Source: an uncultured Collinsella sp. (GTDB lineage: Bacteria > Actinomycetota > Coriobacteriia > Coriobacteriales > Coriobacteriaceae). Taken from it: a stretch of DNA of 55,365 nt. The notes below the pieces were generated by a model. It saw only the letters and a program-made list of their open reading frames with translations, did no database searches and was not told where the DNA came from. Positions within the stretch are counted from its first letter, which is position 1. Each line of letters starts with the position of its first letter. Below are positions 16,635 through 25,075 of the stretch, piece after piece. A program made the position numbers and the translations under genes. The stretch spans positions 1 to 55,365 of the forward strand of contig CABUJH010000007.1 of NCBI GenBank assembly GCA_902491895.1. The letters are read 5' to 3'.

Positions 16635-17372
16635 CTATGCGCCGATGGCGCCGCCGCAGTATTCGCAGCGCCCGCTGGCATCGGGAATGGTGGTGGCTCC
16701 GCAGAAGGGGCAGGTGACCGCGGTCTTGGGGGCCTTGGCGGCCACGACGCTATCGCGCGTCTCCTGGCGCAGCTGCACCAGCGCGTCGCGGACCTCGGTT
16801 GCCTGGCGCTTGGCCTCGCGGTATTCGATGGAGCCGCGCTGATCGATGGTGGAGTCGTTCACGCGCAGGTTGATCTCGGTAAAGTACGGCGTGTTGACGT
16901 GAATGGTCAGGTTAAAGTCGTAATCCAGGTCATAGCGCGGCGGATTGTAGCTCTCGCGCTCGCCGTCCTTGGTCTCGCGATAGATCTCGGTGCGATGCTC
17001 GTCGATATCCATATCGCAGCCGAGTACCTGCGAGAACTCGATGATGTCGGGATTGGCGTCGCGCCAGCGGCTCTGCGAAGTGATGATCAACAGGCCCGCG
17101 TCCTCATCGAGCATAATATTGGTGCGCCCGGCAGAAAGCGTGCGCGTGGGGTTGAACGAGGCCAGGCGCTCGGCGTTGGCCTCGCGGTAGGCGAGTTGCT
17201 CGCGGATGTCGTCCGCGGTGCTGGAGCGATAGCCGTGAAAGTAGGGGGAGAGCTTGCCGGCGCACTCTTTGCACAGGTAGCCTTCATTGATTTTTGTCTT
17301 ACCTAGAAGTCCCAGCTCGGTACCGCAAATCGCGCACTCTTTCTTCTCGAACATCTTGTCAAAGAAGCCCAT
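16635..17372 (-). CDS. DUF4428 domain protein with terminal zinc ribbons
   Basis: 245 residues, soluble. The N-terminus (KECAICGTELGLLGKTKINEGYLCKECAGKLSPYF) is a DUF4428-type treble-clef zinc motif; the C-terminus carries a second ribbon (CPFCGATTIPDASGRCEYCGG). Between them is a beta-rich domain. It is the first gene of the run leading into the YdjG-like and SPFH genes with a 24-nt gap, so probably the same complex. Function unknown. Confidence 0.75.
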   Translation of the reverse strand: MGFFDKMFEKKECAICGTELGLLGKTKINEGYLCKECAGKLSPYFHGYRSSTADDIREQLAYREANAERLASFNPTRTLSAGRTNIMLDEDAGLLIITSQSRWRDANPDIIEFSQVLGCDMDIDEHRTEIYRETKDGERESYNPPRYDLDYDFNLTIHVNTPYFTEINLRVNDSTIDQRGSIEYREAKRQATEVRDALVQLRQETRDSVVAAKAPKTAVTCPFCGATTIPDASGRCEYCGGAIGA

Positions 17373-17490
17373 GGCTGCCTCCCATCAACTGGTAGCGTGT
17401 GTCACTTTTGATGATGGGGGAGTGCGCGAGCTCTCACGATACCCAGACGGCTCAACGAGTCTCCCCAAGTGGGACACATGGCCCATTTTT

Positions 17491-17574
17491 GACTAGTCAT
17501 TGGGGACGTTCTTAAACGACTAGTCGCGGGGGACACTCTTCGGCCACTCATTGGGGACGTACTTAAATGAGTGG
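17491..17574. repeat. Two tandem GGGGACGTTC hairpin repeats
   Basis: GACTAGTCATT pairs with the AAACGACTAGTC arm around GGGGACGTTCTT (17491-17525); CCACTCATT pairs with AAATGAGTGG around GGGGACGTACTT (17544-17574). The stems differ between the copies but stay complementary. Each is followed by GGGACACTC or GAGACACTC. Confidence 0.75.
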
Positions 17575-17700
17575 TAGTTGGAGACACTCCTGGCCGAGCT
17601 AGAGATCGCGCGCGTCCCTTCTGGTCCATGCGGCTCAAAATCGCGGCGTGATGTGGACGGCTGGGGTCGAATTGGCAGCATTTCGAGCCTGGCTTCGATA

Positions 17701-17729
17701 TTGAGACTGGTTCTTTATTAAAATAGATT
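17701..17729 (+). promoter_or_regulatory. Sigma-70-like promoter of the membrane LuxR regulator
   Basis: TTGAGA (17701-17706), 17 nt, TAGATT (17724-17729), in a locally AT-rich stretch 30 nt before the start codon. Confidence 0.55.
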
Positions 17730-17759
17730 TCCAGACAATTGAGTGGCTGGGGGTTAACC

Positions 17760-19304
17760 ATGAGGGGCATGGGAGACACAACCGCATATTTGCGTCGGGG
17801 CATTCGGGAGATTATATGCCTGGCGCTGTTCTTCTTCACGTTTTTGGCGTGCGAGTATCTTTTTGATGTGCGCATGGCCGAGTTCGTGTCTCCAAACGAG
17901 GTCGTTATTTATGAGAGCCTTGTTATCGGCGCGAGCGTGATTGGCTTTTTTGTGCGTCCTATTCTGTACTATCGCCGTCCCCATGCCATTGAAGCAACGA
18001 GTGACGTTACGGGCGTTTTGCTGGTGGCGGCATTGCTGCTGTTGATTATGGCGGTTCAGGTTGAGGTGATAATTGCCGGCGGTTTGGTGGCGTGCTGCGC
18101 GCTGGGCTACTGCGGATCGACTGCCCATGCAAACTTTGCGCGGCGCTTTGCACGGACGCCCTGCTTGGCGCGTGCGGCTGCACTTTCCTACGCCATGGGC
18201 GTTCTGGTGCAGGTGCTCAACCACATGGTGATGCCTGCCGGCATTCCTCAGCAGGCTGTTCTGGTCGTCTGCGCGATCGCGCAGGTGGCGTTGCTCCACG
18301 GTGCCCGACGCGCCAAGCTGCGCGACGAGTCCAATCCCAACTTTGAACCCAGTGCTGCCGGGCTTTCGGTAGATGCTCTGGAATATGGCGCCAAGTGGCA
18401 TGACGATCCCGAGGCAAAGGCGGCATTCCGTCGCGCCGTAGTTCGCCTGACCGTGGCGACGGCGTATCTTTCCGGCGTATTCGCCGCTCTCAACGCGGGC
18501 TTCACGACCCTGCATGCTGTCGGAGCCGTCGATTTGGGCGATTGGCCGCGCCTGCTGCTTGTCGTGAGCTCGTTGGTCGCTGGCGCACTATTTGACCTGC
18601 ACGGCCGCTCGTATATGAATATCGGCATGACATGTGCCGCCATACTGTCCACGCTTTCGTTCTTTGTGCTCATCGTCGATGGCAATGGCGGCAACGAGCT
18701 TGCTGCCACGATCATCTTTTATCTGGGCTCGGGCTTTTTCGTGGTGTTCTTTACCACAAAATATGCCGCCGTCTCGCTCTATGCGCGCTGGTCATATTTT
18801 TGGCCGTGCATGGGTCGCGTCGTCAACAACGTGTGCTCGATGCTCGTGACGGCGCCGGCGGTGGCGATCATCTCGAGTCAAAACGTGCTGGCTGCGATCG
18901 GTGCGGCGCTCGTGATGTTTGTGGGCATTGCGATTACGCTGCTGGGGCAGTTGGGGCAACGAGCCGATGATGCCGTGATGCAGGATGGCCTGCCACTTGC
19001 CACCGACGATCTTGGTGGGAATCTTGCGCCCACATGCTCCGACCCCGAGCCCGTGGAGGCAGCGGAGCTCACGTCCGATGAACGCCTTGATGCCTTCGTC
19101 GCCACCTTTGGGCTTACAGAGCGCGAGCGCGATATTCTTGAGGTCTTGGTCGTTTCGGACCAGAGCGTTCAGGACATCGCCACAACGCTCTTTCTTTCGC
19201 GCTCCACGCTCTATCGCCACATTTCCTCGATCAACAAAAAGGCCGGTACCGCCTCGCGCGTGGCCCTCATCAACTTCTTCTGGTCCTGGACGCCCAAGGA
19301 CTAG
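17760..19304 (+). CDS. LuxR-family regulator with large N-terminal membrane domain
   Basis: 514 residues from ATG 17760; a TTG at 17739 would add seven. About twelve hydrophobic segments fill residues 15-400, resembling a transporter-like sensor; the C-terminal 70 residues are a LuxR-type helix-turn-helix (LTERERDILEVLVVSDQSVQDIATTLFLSRSTLYRHISSI). Membrane LuxR proteins of this layout are abundant in Coriobacteriia (Eggerthella, Gordonibacter, Collinsella), often beside the genes they control. Its neighbours here are a repeat-rich gap upstream and convergent mgtA downstream, so its target is not evident. Confidence 0.85.
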   Translation: MRGMGDTTAYLRRGIREIICLALFFFTFLACEYLFDVRMAEFVSPNEVVIYESLVIGASVIGFFVRPILYYRRPHAIEATSDVTGVLLVAALLLLIMAVQVEVIIAGGLVACCALGYCGSTAHANFARRFARTPCLARAAALSYAMGVLVQVLNHMVMPAGIPQQAVLVVCAIAQVALLHGARRAKLRDESNPNFEPSAAGLSVDALEYGAKWHDDPEAKAAFRRAVVRLTVATAYLSGVFAALNAGFTTLHAVGAVDLGDWPRLLLVVSSLVAGALFDLHGRSYMNIGMTCAAILSTLSFFVLIVDGNGGNELAATIIFYLGSGFFVVFFTTKYAAVSLYARWSYFWPCMGRVVNNVCSMLVTAPAVAIISSQNVLAAIGAALVMFVGIAITLLGQLGQRADDAVMQDGLPLATDDLGGNLAPTCSDPEPVEAAELTSDERLDAFVATFGLTERERDILEVLVVSDQSVQDIATTLFLSRSTLYRHISSINKKAGTASRVALINFFWSWTPKD

Positions 19305-19318
19305 CTAATCTCCCAATA

Positions 19319-19385
19319 AGTTGCGGTGGAATAGTCCCTAAATTAAAGTCACGGGGCTTTAAACAGGAACTATTTCACCGCAACT
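19319..19385. repeat. AGTTGCGGTGAAATAG hairpin repeat, copy 1
   Basis: AGTTGCGGTGGAATAGT (19319-19335) pairs with ACTATTTCACCGCAACT (19369-19385), one mismatch, with an inner AAAG/CTTT pairing. The second copy is at 51955-52021. It sits between convergent genes and could stop transcription from both sides. Confidence 0.7.
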
Positions 19386-19398
19386 GCTGGGGGGATAG

Positions 19399-19468
19399 AC
19401 TGCGGCGGCGGCAGAGGCAACGGCAGCGGCGTTGGCAGCTGTGGTAGTGGCAACGGCAGCTGGCAGGG
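19399..19468. repeat. Low-complexity GGCARC-type repeat after mgtA
   Basis: Imperfect hexamers of the GGCAGC/GGCAAC kind follow each other between the hairpin repeat and the mgtA stop codon. Confidence 0.4.
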
Positions 19469-19485
19469 TGTTTTCCGTCTACTTG

Positions 19486-22254
19486 CTACAGCAGCTCGCC
19501 GTGGCGGGCAATGTAGCGGCGCTTTGCCAGCTGGGTGAGCGCGATATAGGCGGTAACGATGCCAATGAGCAGCCCAAAAAAGCTCGTGGGCAGCGGCATG
19601 AGGCCGAGCACATCGGCGATGGGGCTTGCCGGCAGCCAGGTGACGAGCGCCAGGCCCAGCACGGTAAGAACGCACAATGCGGGCGCGGCGTGGTCGCGCG
19701 GGCTCGGCAGATGCGGGGAGCGCAACATGTGGACCACGAGTGTCTGCGACCACATGGACTCGACAAACCAGCCGCTCTGGAAGAGCGCAGCAAAGGTCGC
19801 CATACCCGCGACGTCGCCCGCGGCGGCAAGCTCGGACCAGCTTGCGTCCACGGCGGCGGGGCACACGACAAAGAAGAGCGCGGCGAAGGTCACGATGTCA
19901 AACAGCGAGCTCACGGGGCCCAGCTCGAGCATAAAGCCCTTGATGGACGCGGCGTCCCAGGCACGCGGGCGGGCAGTCCAGGCGTCATCGACGGTGTCCC
20001 ACGGCAGTGCGATGCACACGATCTCGTAGACCAGCGATAGCAGTACCAGCTGCAGGGCGCTCATGGGCAAAAACGGCAAGAACAGGCTCGCGACGGTCAC
20101 GGACAGCACATTGCCAAAGTTGGAGCTCACCGTGGTCTTGAGGTACTTGAGCAGGTTGCCGTAAGTGCGGCGGCCTTCGATGATGCCGCGCTCGAGCACG
20201 CCCAGGTCCTTCTGAAGCAAGATGATATCGGCGGATTCCTTGGCAATATCGACGGCCGAATCGACCGAGATGCCGCAATCGCTCGCACGCATGGCGGCGG
20301 CGTCGTTGATGCCGTCGCCCATAAAGCCCACGGTGTGGCCGAGCATCTCGCGCATGACACGTACCAGGCGCGCCTTCTGCAGCGGCGAGAGCTTGGCGAA
20401 GAGGTGGGTTTTCTCGGCGCGCTCGGCAAGTTCGGCGTCATCGAGCGCATCGATCTCGGAGCCGAGCAAGACGTTGCTCGCATCGATACCAATCTGCTCG
20501 CAGACGGTGGCGGCGACGCGGTCGTTGTCGCCGGTTAGGACCTTGACCGCCACGCCCTTGGCCTCGAGGGTGGCGACGGCGCCCGCGGCACTTGCTTTGG
20601 GCGGATCGAGGAAGGCCAAAAAGCCCATCAGCGCCATGTCGCACTCGTCGGCGATGCCAAACTCGCCCACGCAGCGCGGATTGGTCTTCTGCGCCACGGC
20701 AATTACGCGTAGGCCCTCGGCGTTAAGTCCGGCGATCTGCTTGCGAATCTGGGCGAGCTTCTCGTCGGTGAGCGGCTGAGCGATGCCATCGATCTCGACA
20801 AAGGAGCAGATCTCGAGCATTTCCTCGGCAGCGCCCTTGGTAACCATCTGGGTTTTGCCTTGGGCGTCGGCGACAACTACGCTCAGGCGACGGCGCGAGA
20901 AATCGAAGGGAACCTCGTCGACCTTGGTATAGCGGTCGCGCAGACTCTGGCCCAGCATAGAATCGGGCACGACGGCCGAGGGCGTCACATCGGCACGGTC
21001 GATTACGGCCAGGTCGATAAGATTTTTGAGGCCGGTCTGGAAGAAGCTGTTCAAAAACGCATGGCGCAGCACGCGCGCGTCCTCGTTGCCATCGGTGTTG
21101 AGGTAGCGCTCGAGCACGATGCGGTCTTCGGTGAGGGTGCCGGTCTTGTCGCAGCACAGGACGTCCATCGCTCCGAGGTTTTGAATCGCCGGCAGCTCCT
21201 TGACGATAACCTGGCGACGGGCGAGGTCCTTGGCGCCCTGCGACAGGCTCGTGGTCACGATGACGGGAAGCATCTGCGGCGTGATGCCCACGGCCACGCT
21301 CGTGGCGAACAGCAGCGCGTCGATGACGTTGCCCTTGGTGGCGGCGTTGATGGCAAAGACGGCCGGCGCCATAACGAGCATCAGGCGCACCAGCAGCATG
21401 GAGACGCTCGAGACGCCGCGGTCAAACGCGCTTTTTTCGCCGCGCCCGTTGAGCATCTTGGCGATGCCGCCCAGGTAGGTGTCCGAGCCGGTGGCAACGA
21501 CAAGCGCCATGGCGGCGCCGTTTTGCACGGAGGTGCCGGTAAAGACGATGTTCTTGCAGGCAGAGAGTGGCAGTGCGGAGCCGTCGGCGCCCTCGACGAC
21601 GGTGACGGCGGTGGTCTTCTCGACGGCCTCGCTCTCGCCGGTGAGTGCGGACTCGATCACAAACAGGTCGCGCGCGGTGATGATGCGGGCGTCTGCCGGC
21701 ACCATATCGCCGGCAGAGAGGCGGATTACATCGCCGGGGACGAGCTCGTCGAAGGGGATCTCGATGCGCCCGCCGTCGCGCAGGGCGGTGCAAGTGTTGG
21801 AGACCAGGTCCTTGAGGGCCTCTGCCGCATTGCCGCTGCGGGCTTCCTGGATAAACTTCATGCCGCCCGATACCAGCAGCATGGTGCCGATGACGATGAC
21901 TGTGGAGGGGTCGCGCTGCGGTTCGGGCACGGCGAGCACGTCGATGTAGAGCGAGACCAGTGCGAGCGCGGCGAGGATGCCGGCGAAGGGATCGATGAAC
22001 GCGTCGGCGATGCGGCGGGCGAGCGTTTTGGTCGTTGCCTCGATGGTGTTGGGGCCGACGGCGTTCAGGCGCTCAGTTGCCTGCTCGACGGTGAGGCCGT
22101 TTGCCGTGGCGTCAAGCAGTACGAGGGCGTCCTCGGCACTATGGGTGGCGGCGAATATGGTGTTCTTGGACAGGCCGGTATGAGCGGCAGGGCGCGCCGT
22201 GCGGCGGCGCTTGGAGATGGCTTCGAGTACCGTGACGGTTTTGAGCATCAGCAT
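19486..22254 (-). CDS. mgtA: Magnesium-translocating P-type ATPase
   Basis: 922 residues, the length of MgtA/MgtB. The order is: cation ATPase N-terminal domain with ATERLNAVGPN near residue 60; actuator loop with ALTGESEAVEK near residue 205; phosphorylation motif CCDKTGTLTED near residue 375; hinge MGDGINDAAAMRASDCG near residue 640; and a C-terminal group of membrane helices ending near residue 905. It uses ATP to import Mg2+ from outside to cytoplasm. ATG 22254 has an AAGGAGGA 5 nt upstream. The roughly 270-nt leader contains a short translated frame and several hairpins, suggesting attenuation-type control by Mg2+ as in enterobacterial mgtA, though the leader sequences are not obviously related. 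Confidence 0.93.
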   Translation of the reverse strand: MLMLKTVTVLEAISKRRRTARPAAHTGLSKNTIFAATHSAEDALVLLDATANGLTVEQATERLNAVGPNTIEATTKTLARRIADAFIDPFAGILAALALVSLYIDVLAVPEPQRDPSTVIVIGTMLLVSGGMKFIQEARSGNAAEALKDLVSNTCTALRDGGRIEIPFDELVPGDVIRLSAGDMVPADARIITARDLFVIESALTGESEAVEKTTAVTVVEGADGSALPLSACKNIVFTGTSVQNGAAMALVVATGSDTYLGGIAKMLNGRGEKSAFDRGVSSVSMLLVRLMLVMAPAVFAINAATKGNVIDALLFATSVAVGITPQMLPVIVTTSLSQGAKDLARRQVIVKELPAIQNLGAMDVLCCDKTGTLTEDRIVLERYLNTDGNEDARVLRHAFLNSFFQTGLKNLIDLAVIDRADVTPSAVVPDSMLGQSLRDRYTKVDEVPFDFSRRRLSVVVADAQGKTQMVTKGAAEEMLEICSFVEIDGIAQPLTDEKLAQIRKQIAGLNAEGLRVIAVAQKTNPRCVGEFGIADECDMALMGFLAFLDPPKASAAGAVATLEAKGVAVKVLTGDNDRVAATVCEQIGIDASNVLLGSEIDALDDAELAERAEKTHLFAKLSPLQKARLVRVMREMLGHTVGFMGDGINDAAAMRASDCGISVDSAVDIAKESADIILLQKDLGVLERGIIEGRRTYGNLLKYLKTTVSSNFGNVLSVTVASLFLPFLPMSALQLVLLSLVYEIVCIALPWDTVDDAWTARPRAWDAASIKGFMLELGPVSSLFDIVTFAALFFVVCPAAVDASWSELAAAGDVAGMATFAALFQSGWFVESMWSQTLVVHMLRSPHLPSPRDHAAPALCVLTVLGLALVTWLPASPIADVLGLMPLPTSFFGLLIGIVTAYIALTQLAKRRYIARHGELL

Positions 22255-22393
22255 AGGGTCCTCCTTGTTGAGGGGAGTTAGCGTACGTGTCGTATTTGCT
22301 TCAAAAAACCTAGATGTCGCTCACGTCAAGCTCTTGAGCCCACAAAGGGTGCAGCGCGCCTTTGCGGTGGTTTTGGCGATCTGCCGGTGGCGT

Positions 22394-22465
22394 TTATGCG
22401 TGTGCGGAGTCCTCGCGGCGTGCCGAGGGCGACATGCAGGTTTTTCGACTAGGACTGCCTTCCAT
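22394..22465 (-). CDS. Candidate leader peptide of mgtA (23 codons)
   Basis: A short frame beginning MEGSPSRKTC and ending REDSAHA lies within the mgtA leader, 140 nt before mgtA. TTTAGGAGGT sits 5 nt before its ATG, a better Shine-Dalgarno than most genes here have. It carries two prolines and an Arg-Arg pair. Leader peptides with stalling codons control mgtA in Salmonella; here that role is an inference from position. Confidence 0.5.
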   Translation of the reverse strand: MEGSPSRKTCMSPSARREDSAHA

Positions 22466-22500
22466 GGCACACCTCCTAAAGGCTGAGCGCAGCGCGCTTT

Positions 22501-22516
22501 GGGTATCTCGTACCCC
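22501..22516 (-). promoter_or_regulatory. Hairpin at the 5' end of the mgtA leader
   Basis: GGGTA and TACCC (arms within 22501-22516) form a small stem around CTCG-type loop bases just after the predicted transcription start, before the leader peptide's ribosome binding site. Confidence 0.4.
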
Positions 22517-22532
22517 TTTTTAATCCGCCCGT

Positions 22533-22565
22533 ATTCTTGATGAGGGGGTTTGACATGTCAACCCC
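22533..22565 (-). promoter_or_regulatory. mgtA promoter with overlapping palindrome
   Basis: On the minus strand TTGACA (22561-22556), 17 nt, AAGAAT (22538-22533). A 21-bp near-perfect palindrome (22545-22565, centre GACATGTC flanked by G and C runs) overlaps the -35 box and may be a repressor operator. Confidence 0.55.
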
Positions 22566-22691
22566 ATTGTTCGGAAAACCATTCCCCCTGACAAAGCCTT
22601 TACAGAATGCCGTGGCCCCAAAGCGCGTCCGCATCTACGCTTCGCCTGCGCTAAACTGGAAGGCACGTACGCGATTACGAGAGGAGCCCGC

Positions 22692-23372
22692 ATGGAGGCT
22701 TACAAGCAAGAGTTCATCAAGTTTATGGTCGAGTCCGACGTCCTTAAGTTCGGCAGCTTTACGCTCAAGAGCGGCCGTCAGTCCCCGTTCTTTATGAACG
22801 CCGGCGCTTACGTGACGGGCTATCAGCTCAAGAAGCTGGGCGAGTATTACGCCCAGGCCATCCACGATAACTTTGGCGACGACTTTGACGTGCTGTTTGG
22901 ACCGGCCTACAAGGGTATTCCGCTGGCCGTCGTGACCGCCATTGCCTACCATGAGCTGTACGGCAAGGAGGTCAAGTACTGCTGCGACCGCAAGGAGGCC
23001 AAGGACCACGGCGCCGACAAGGGTAACCTGCTGGGCTATGAGCCCCAGGACGGCGACCGCGTGGTCATGGTCGAGGACGTCACCACCAGCGGTAAGTCCA
23101 TCGACGAGACCTATCCCAAGGTCAAGGCTGCTGCCGATGTCGAGATCAAGGGCCTCATCGTGTCCCTCAACCGCATGGAGGTCGGCAAGGGCGGTGTGAC
23201 CACCGCTCAGAAGGAGATCGAGGCCAAGTACGGTTTCCCCGTCGCGAGCATCGTCTCCATGGCTGAGGTCGTCGAGACCCTCTACAACCACGAGATCGAC
23301 GGCAAGGTTGTCATCGACGACGAGCTCAAGACCGCCATCGACGCCTACTACGAGCAGTACGGAGCACGTTAG
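22692..23372 (+). CDS. pyrE: Orotate phosphoribosyltransferase
   Basis: 226 residues, converting orotate and PRPP to orotidine 5-phosphate in pyrimidine synthesis. The PRPP-binding motif VVMVEDVTTSGKS is near residue 120; LKSGRQSPFFMNAG near residue 28 and FGPAYKGIPLA near residue 75 are family landmarks. A GAGAGGAG sequence precedes the ATG. No other pyr gene lies in the window. The stop codon runs straight into a hairpin and a branched structured element, probably its 3' end. Confidence 0.95.
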   Translation: MEAYKQEFIKFMVESDVLKFGSFTLKSGRQSPFFMNAGAYVTGYQLKKLGEYYAQAIHDNFGDDFDVLFGPAYKGIPLAVVTAIAYHELYGKEVKYCCDRKEAKDHGADKGNLLGYEPQDGDRVVMVEDVTTSGKSIDETYPKVKAAADVEIKGLIVSLNRMEVGKGGVTTAQKEIEAKYGFPVASIVSMAEVVETLYNHEIDGKVVIDDELKTAIDAYYEQYGAR

Positions 23373-23520
23373 TTACGGCGTTTTACCAAACGCCGTAACT
23401 GCTCGACGCTGCGCGGGCCGCATTTGGACAATCTGACGTTCAACTTCAAGGGCGCGACCAGAAGGTCAGCGCCCTTTTGTTTCACGTCACCTTGTCACAA
23501 ATGCGACCCGCTCGCTGTCC
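23373..23520 (+). repeat. Branched structured element, copy 1 (after pyrE)
   Basis: First a hairpin TTACGGCGTTT-TACC-AAACGCCGTAA (23373-23398), then TCGACGCTGC, then nested stems: outer GCGGG and CGCATTTG (23413-23426) with CAAATGCG and CCCGC (23498-23511); middle TGACGT (23434-23439) with ACGTCA (23484-23489); inner AAGGGCGC-GACC-AGAA-GGTC-A-GCGCCCTT (23448-23476). The other copies are at 26827, 39324 and 44556. Confidence 0.8.
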
Positions 23521-23596
23521 GTTCTCTACCTGCGGCGTCGTCTTGCTCCGAATGCGGCCCGTTCGCTGTCGTTGCCGAAACATCGGCGATGCCGGA

Positions 23597-23627
23597 GTAG
23601 TCATTGGGGACGTTCATAAATGACTAC
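23597..23627. repeat. GGGGACGTTC hairpin repeat
   Basis: GTAGTCATT pairs with AAATGACTAC around GGGGACGTTCAT. The preceding AAACATCGGCG is shared with the copy at 44780. Confidence 0.75.
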
Positions 23628-23635
23628 TCAGGAAT

Positions 23636-23699
23636 GAGCGTGGATAATCTCCCGGTTTTGGCCTGTGTGCGGGCTCAAAGTGGGAGATTATCCACGCTC
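23636..23699. repeat. GGATAATCTCCC hairpin repeat, copy 1
   Basis: GAGCGTGGATAATCTCCC (23636-23653) pairs perfectly with GGGAGATTATCCACGCTC (23682-23699). The second copy (25076-25139) has the same orientation, and the pair flanks the Fic gene. Confidence 0.8.
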
Positions 23700-23725
23700 G
23701 TTTTAATTTGCCTGGGCTGCGATGC

Positions 23726-24898
23726 CTATCTAATCGGCTCGGCGTCTTCCCTGAGAATCGAAAGATACTCTTCATACCCGTACTGCCGGTATCTCTGTCT
23801 TGACTCGTCGAGAGGACGGAGGATACCCAATTCTTCAAATGATTTGACGAGCGAGCTCGCGGTACTCCTGCCGATATCGAGTTGGACAGCGATGAATGCG
23901 GTGTCGACGATGGGGTGCTCTTCAAGAATGCCCAACAGCCTTTGCCCGTTTGCAGCAGTCCTTCCGAGATTTTCGGTAATGGTTGCTGTGGAACGGTTAT
24001 GGAGGTCAACAAGGTTTTTTAAGGACCCTACCGAGTCCTTCGCACTTTCGAGAAGACTGTTGCAGAAAAACTCTATCCATTCCTCGTAAGTGCCTCTCTC
24101 CCTTACGGATGTGAGTTGCCGGTAGTACTCGCTTCGATTTTTCTTGAACTGGAACGATGGATAGAACAAGCAAGAATGAAGAACGCCATCATTGATGAGC
24201 ATAAGTGTAATGAGAAGCCTGCCCAGGCGACCGTTTCCGTCTAGGAATGGATGGGCAGTTTCAAATTGGTAATGGACGAGTGCCGCCCGCACAATCGGAT
24301 CCATTTCGACTTGAGGCTCATTGATAAAGCGTTCGAGGTCCTGGAGCGTGTTACTCAAATCTTCAATGTTTGGAGGGACAAACGATGCGGTTGCAATGGT
24401 GCAGCCTGAGGGGCCAATCCAGTTTTGTGAGGAGCGCAGCTCGCCTGGATTCTTCTCCGTTCCGCGCACTCCGTCCAGCAGGACCGCATGAACTTGCCTA
24501 AGAAGTCTCGTGCACAAGGGCATCTTTTTGAGCAGTTCTACGCCGCGGTCGACAGCACGGACGTAATTCACGACGTCTGCGACATCTTTATGATGGAGTT
24601 GTGTTTGCGATGGACTAAGTAGGTCGTCAAACGTGCACTGGGTTCCCTCAATTTGCGAAGAAAGGAGTGCTTCTTTGCGCACGTACATTGTCAGATACAT
24701 GTCGGCGTTGGGAACAAAGTAGAGCATGCCTTCAAGCTCTCCAAGCTTTCGTGAGCATGCGGAAAGCGTGCGATAGGTTTCCTCGGTGAGGTTTAGCTGC
24801 CTCAATGATTGCAAGGGCGTTGGAAAAAACGAATAGTAAGCCAATTTCCCCGATAGATTATTGCGGAGCGTTCCCTGGCCGTTCTCCTCGATTTGCAT
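23726..24898 (-). CDS. Fic family protein with winged-helix C-terminus
   Basis: 390 residues. The Fic active motif HPFLDGNGRLGR is intact near residue 213, so AMP transfer (or another nucleotidyl transfer) to a target protein is expected. An N-terminal inhibitory-helix motif of the S/T-X3-E-G/N type (SSQIEG) near residue 80 points to a self-inhibited class II Fic. The last 70 residues look like a winged-helix DNA-binding domain (DTAFIAVQLDIGRSTASSLVKSFEELGIL). Start 24898 is chosen over ATG 24910 because GGAGG lies 6 nt upstream of it. Base composition is lower in GC than its neighbours, and it lies between two direct hairpin repeats, consistent with acquisition. The palindromes upstream suggest autoregulation. 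Confidence 0.9.
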   Translation of the reverse strand: MQIEENGQGTLRNNLSGKLAYYSFFPTPLQSLRQLNLTEETYRTLSACSRKLGELEGMLYFVPNADMYLTMYVRKEALLSSQIEGTQCTFDDLLSPSQTQLHHKDVADVVNYVRAVDRGVELLKKMPLCTRLLRQVHAVLLDGVRGTEKNPGELRSSQNWIGPSGCTIATASFVPPNIEDLSNTLQDLERFINEPQVEMDPIVRAALVHYQFETAHPFLDGNGRLGRLLITLMLINDGVLHSCLFYPSFQFKKNRSEYYRQLTSVRERGTYEEWIEFFCNSLLESAKDSVGSLKNLVDLHNRSTATITENLGRTAANGQRLLGILEEHPIVDTAFIAVQLDIGRSTASSLVKSFEELGILRPLDESRQRYRQYGYEEYLSILREDAEPIR

Positions 24899-24924
24899 CG
24901 CGCCCTCCATATCTTTAGTGCCGG

Positions 24925-24995
24925 AAACTCGTTATTAGGCTAATCATATCAATTCTAATAACGAGTTTAAGGATTAAATAGTTATTAGAATTGAT
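24925..24995. promoter_or_regulatory. Interleaved palindromic operators of the fic gene
   Basis: AAACTCGTTATTAG (24925-24938) and CTAATAACGAGTTT (24955-24968) form a perfect 14-bp inverted repeat; ATCAATTCTAATAAC (24948-24962) and GTTATTAGAATTGAT (24981-24995) form a perfect 15-bp one sharing the middle arm. A further CGTTATTAC lies at 25020. Three or four GTTATTAG half-sites upstream of a gene with its own DNA-binding domain suggest self-repression. Confidence 0.65.
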
Positions 24996-25075
24996 GTAAA
25001 CAATCTAATGATGAGAAGTCGTTATTACTTGACCATGGAGCTCGGCTTGGTACAAGGGGGGGGGTTATCCAAAAT

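Noticed and set aside
22255..22530. M-box (ykoK) magnesium riboswitch in the mgtA leader
   Set aside because: The conserved M-box segments could not be recognised; the leader frame explains the region better.
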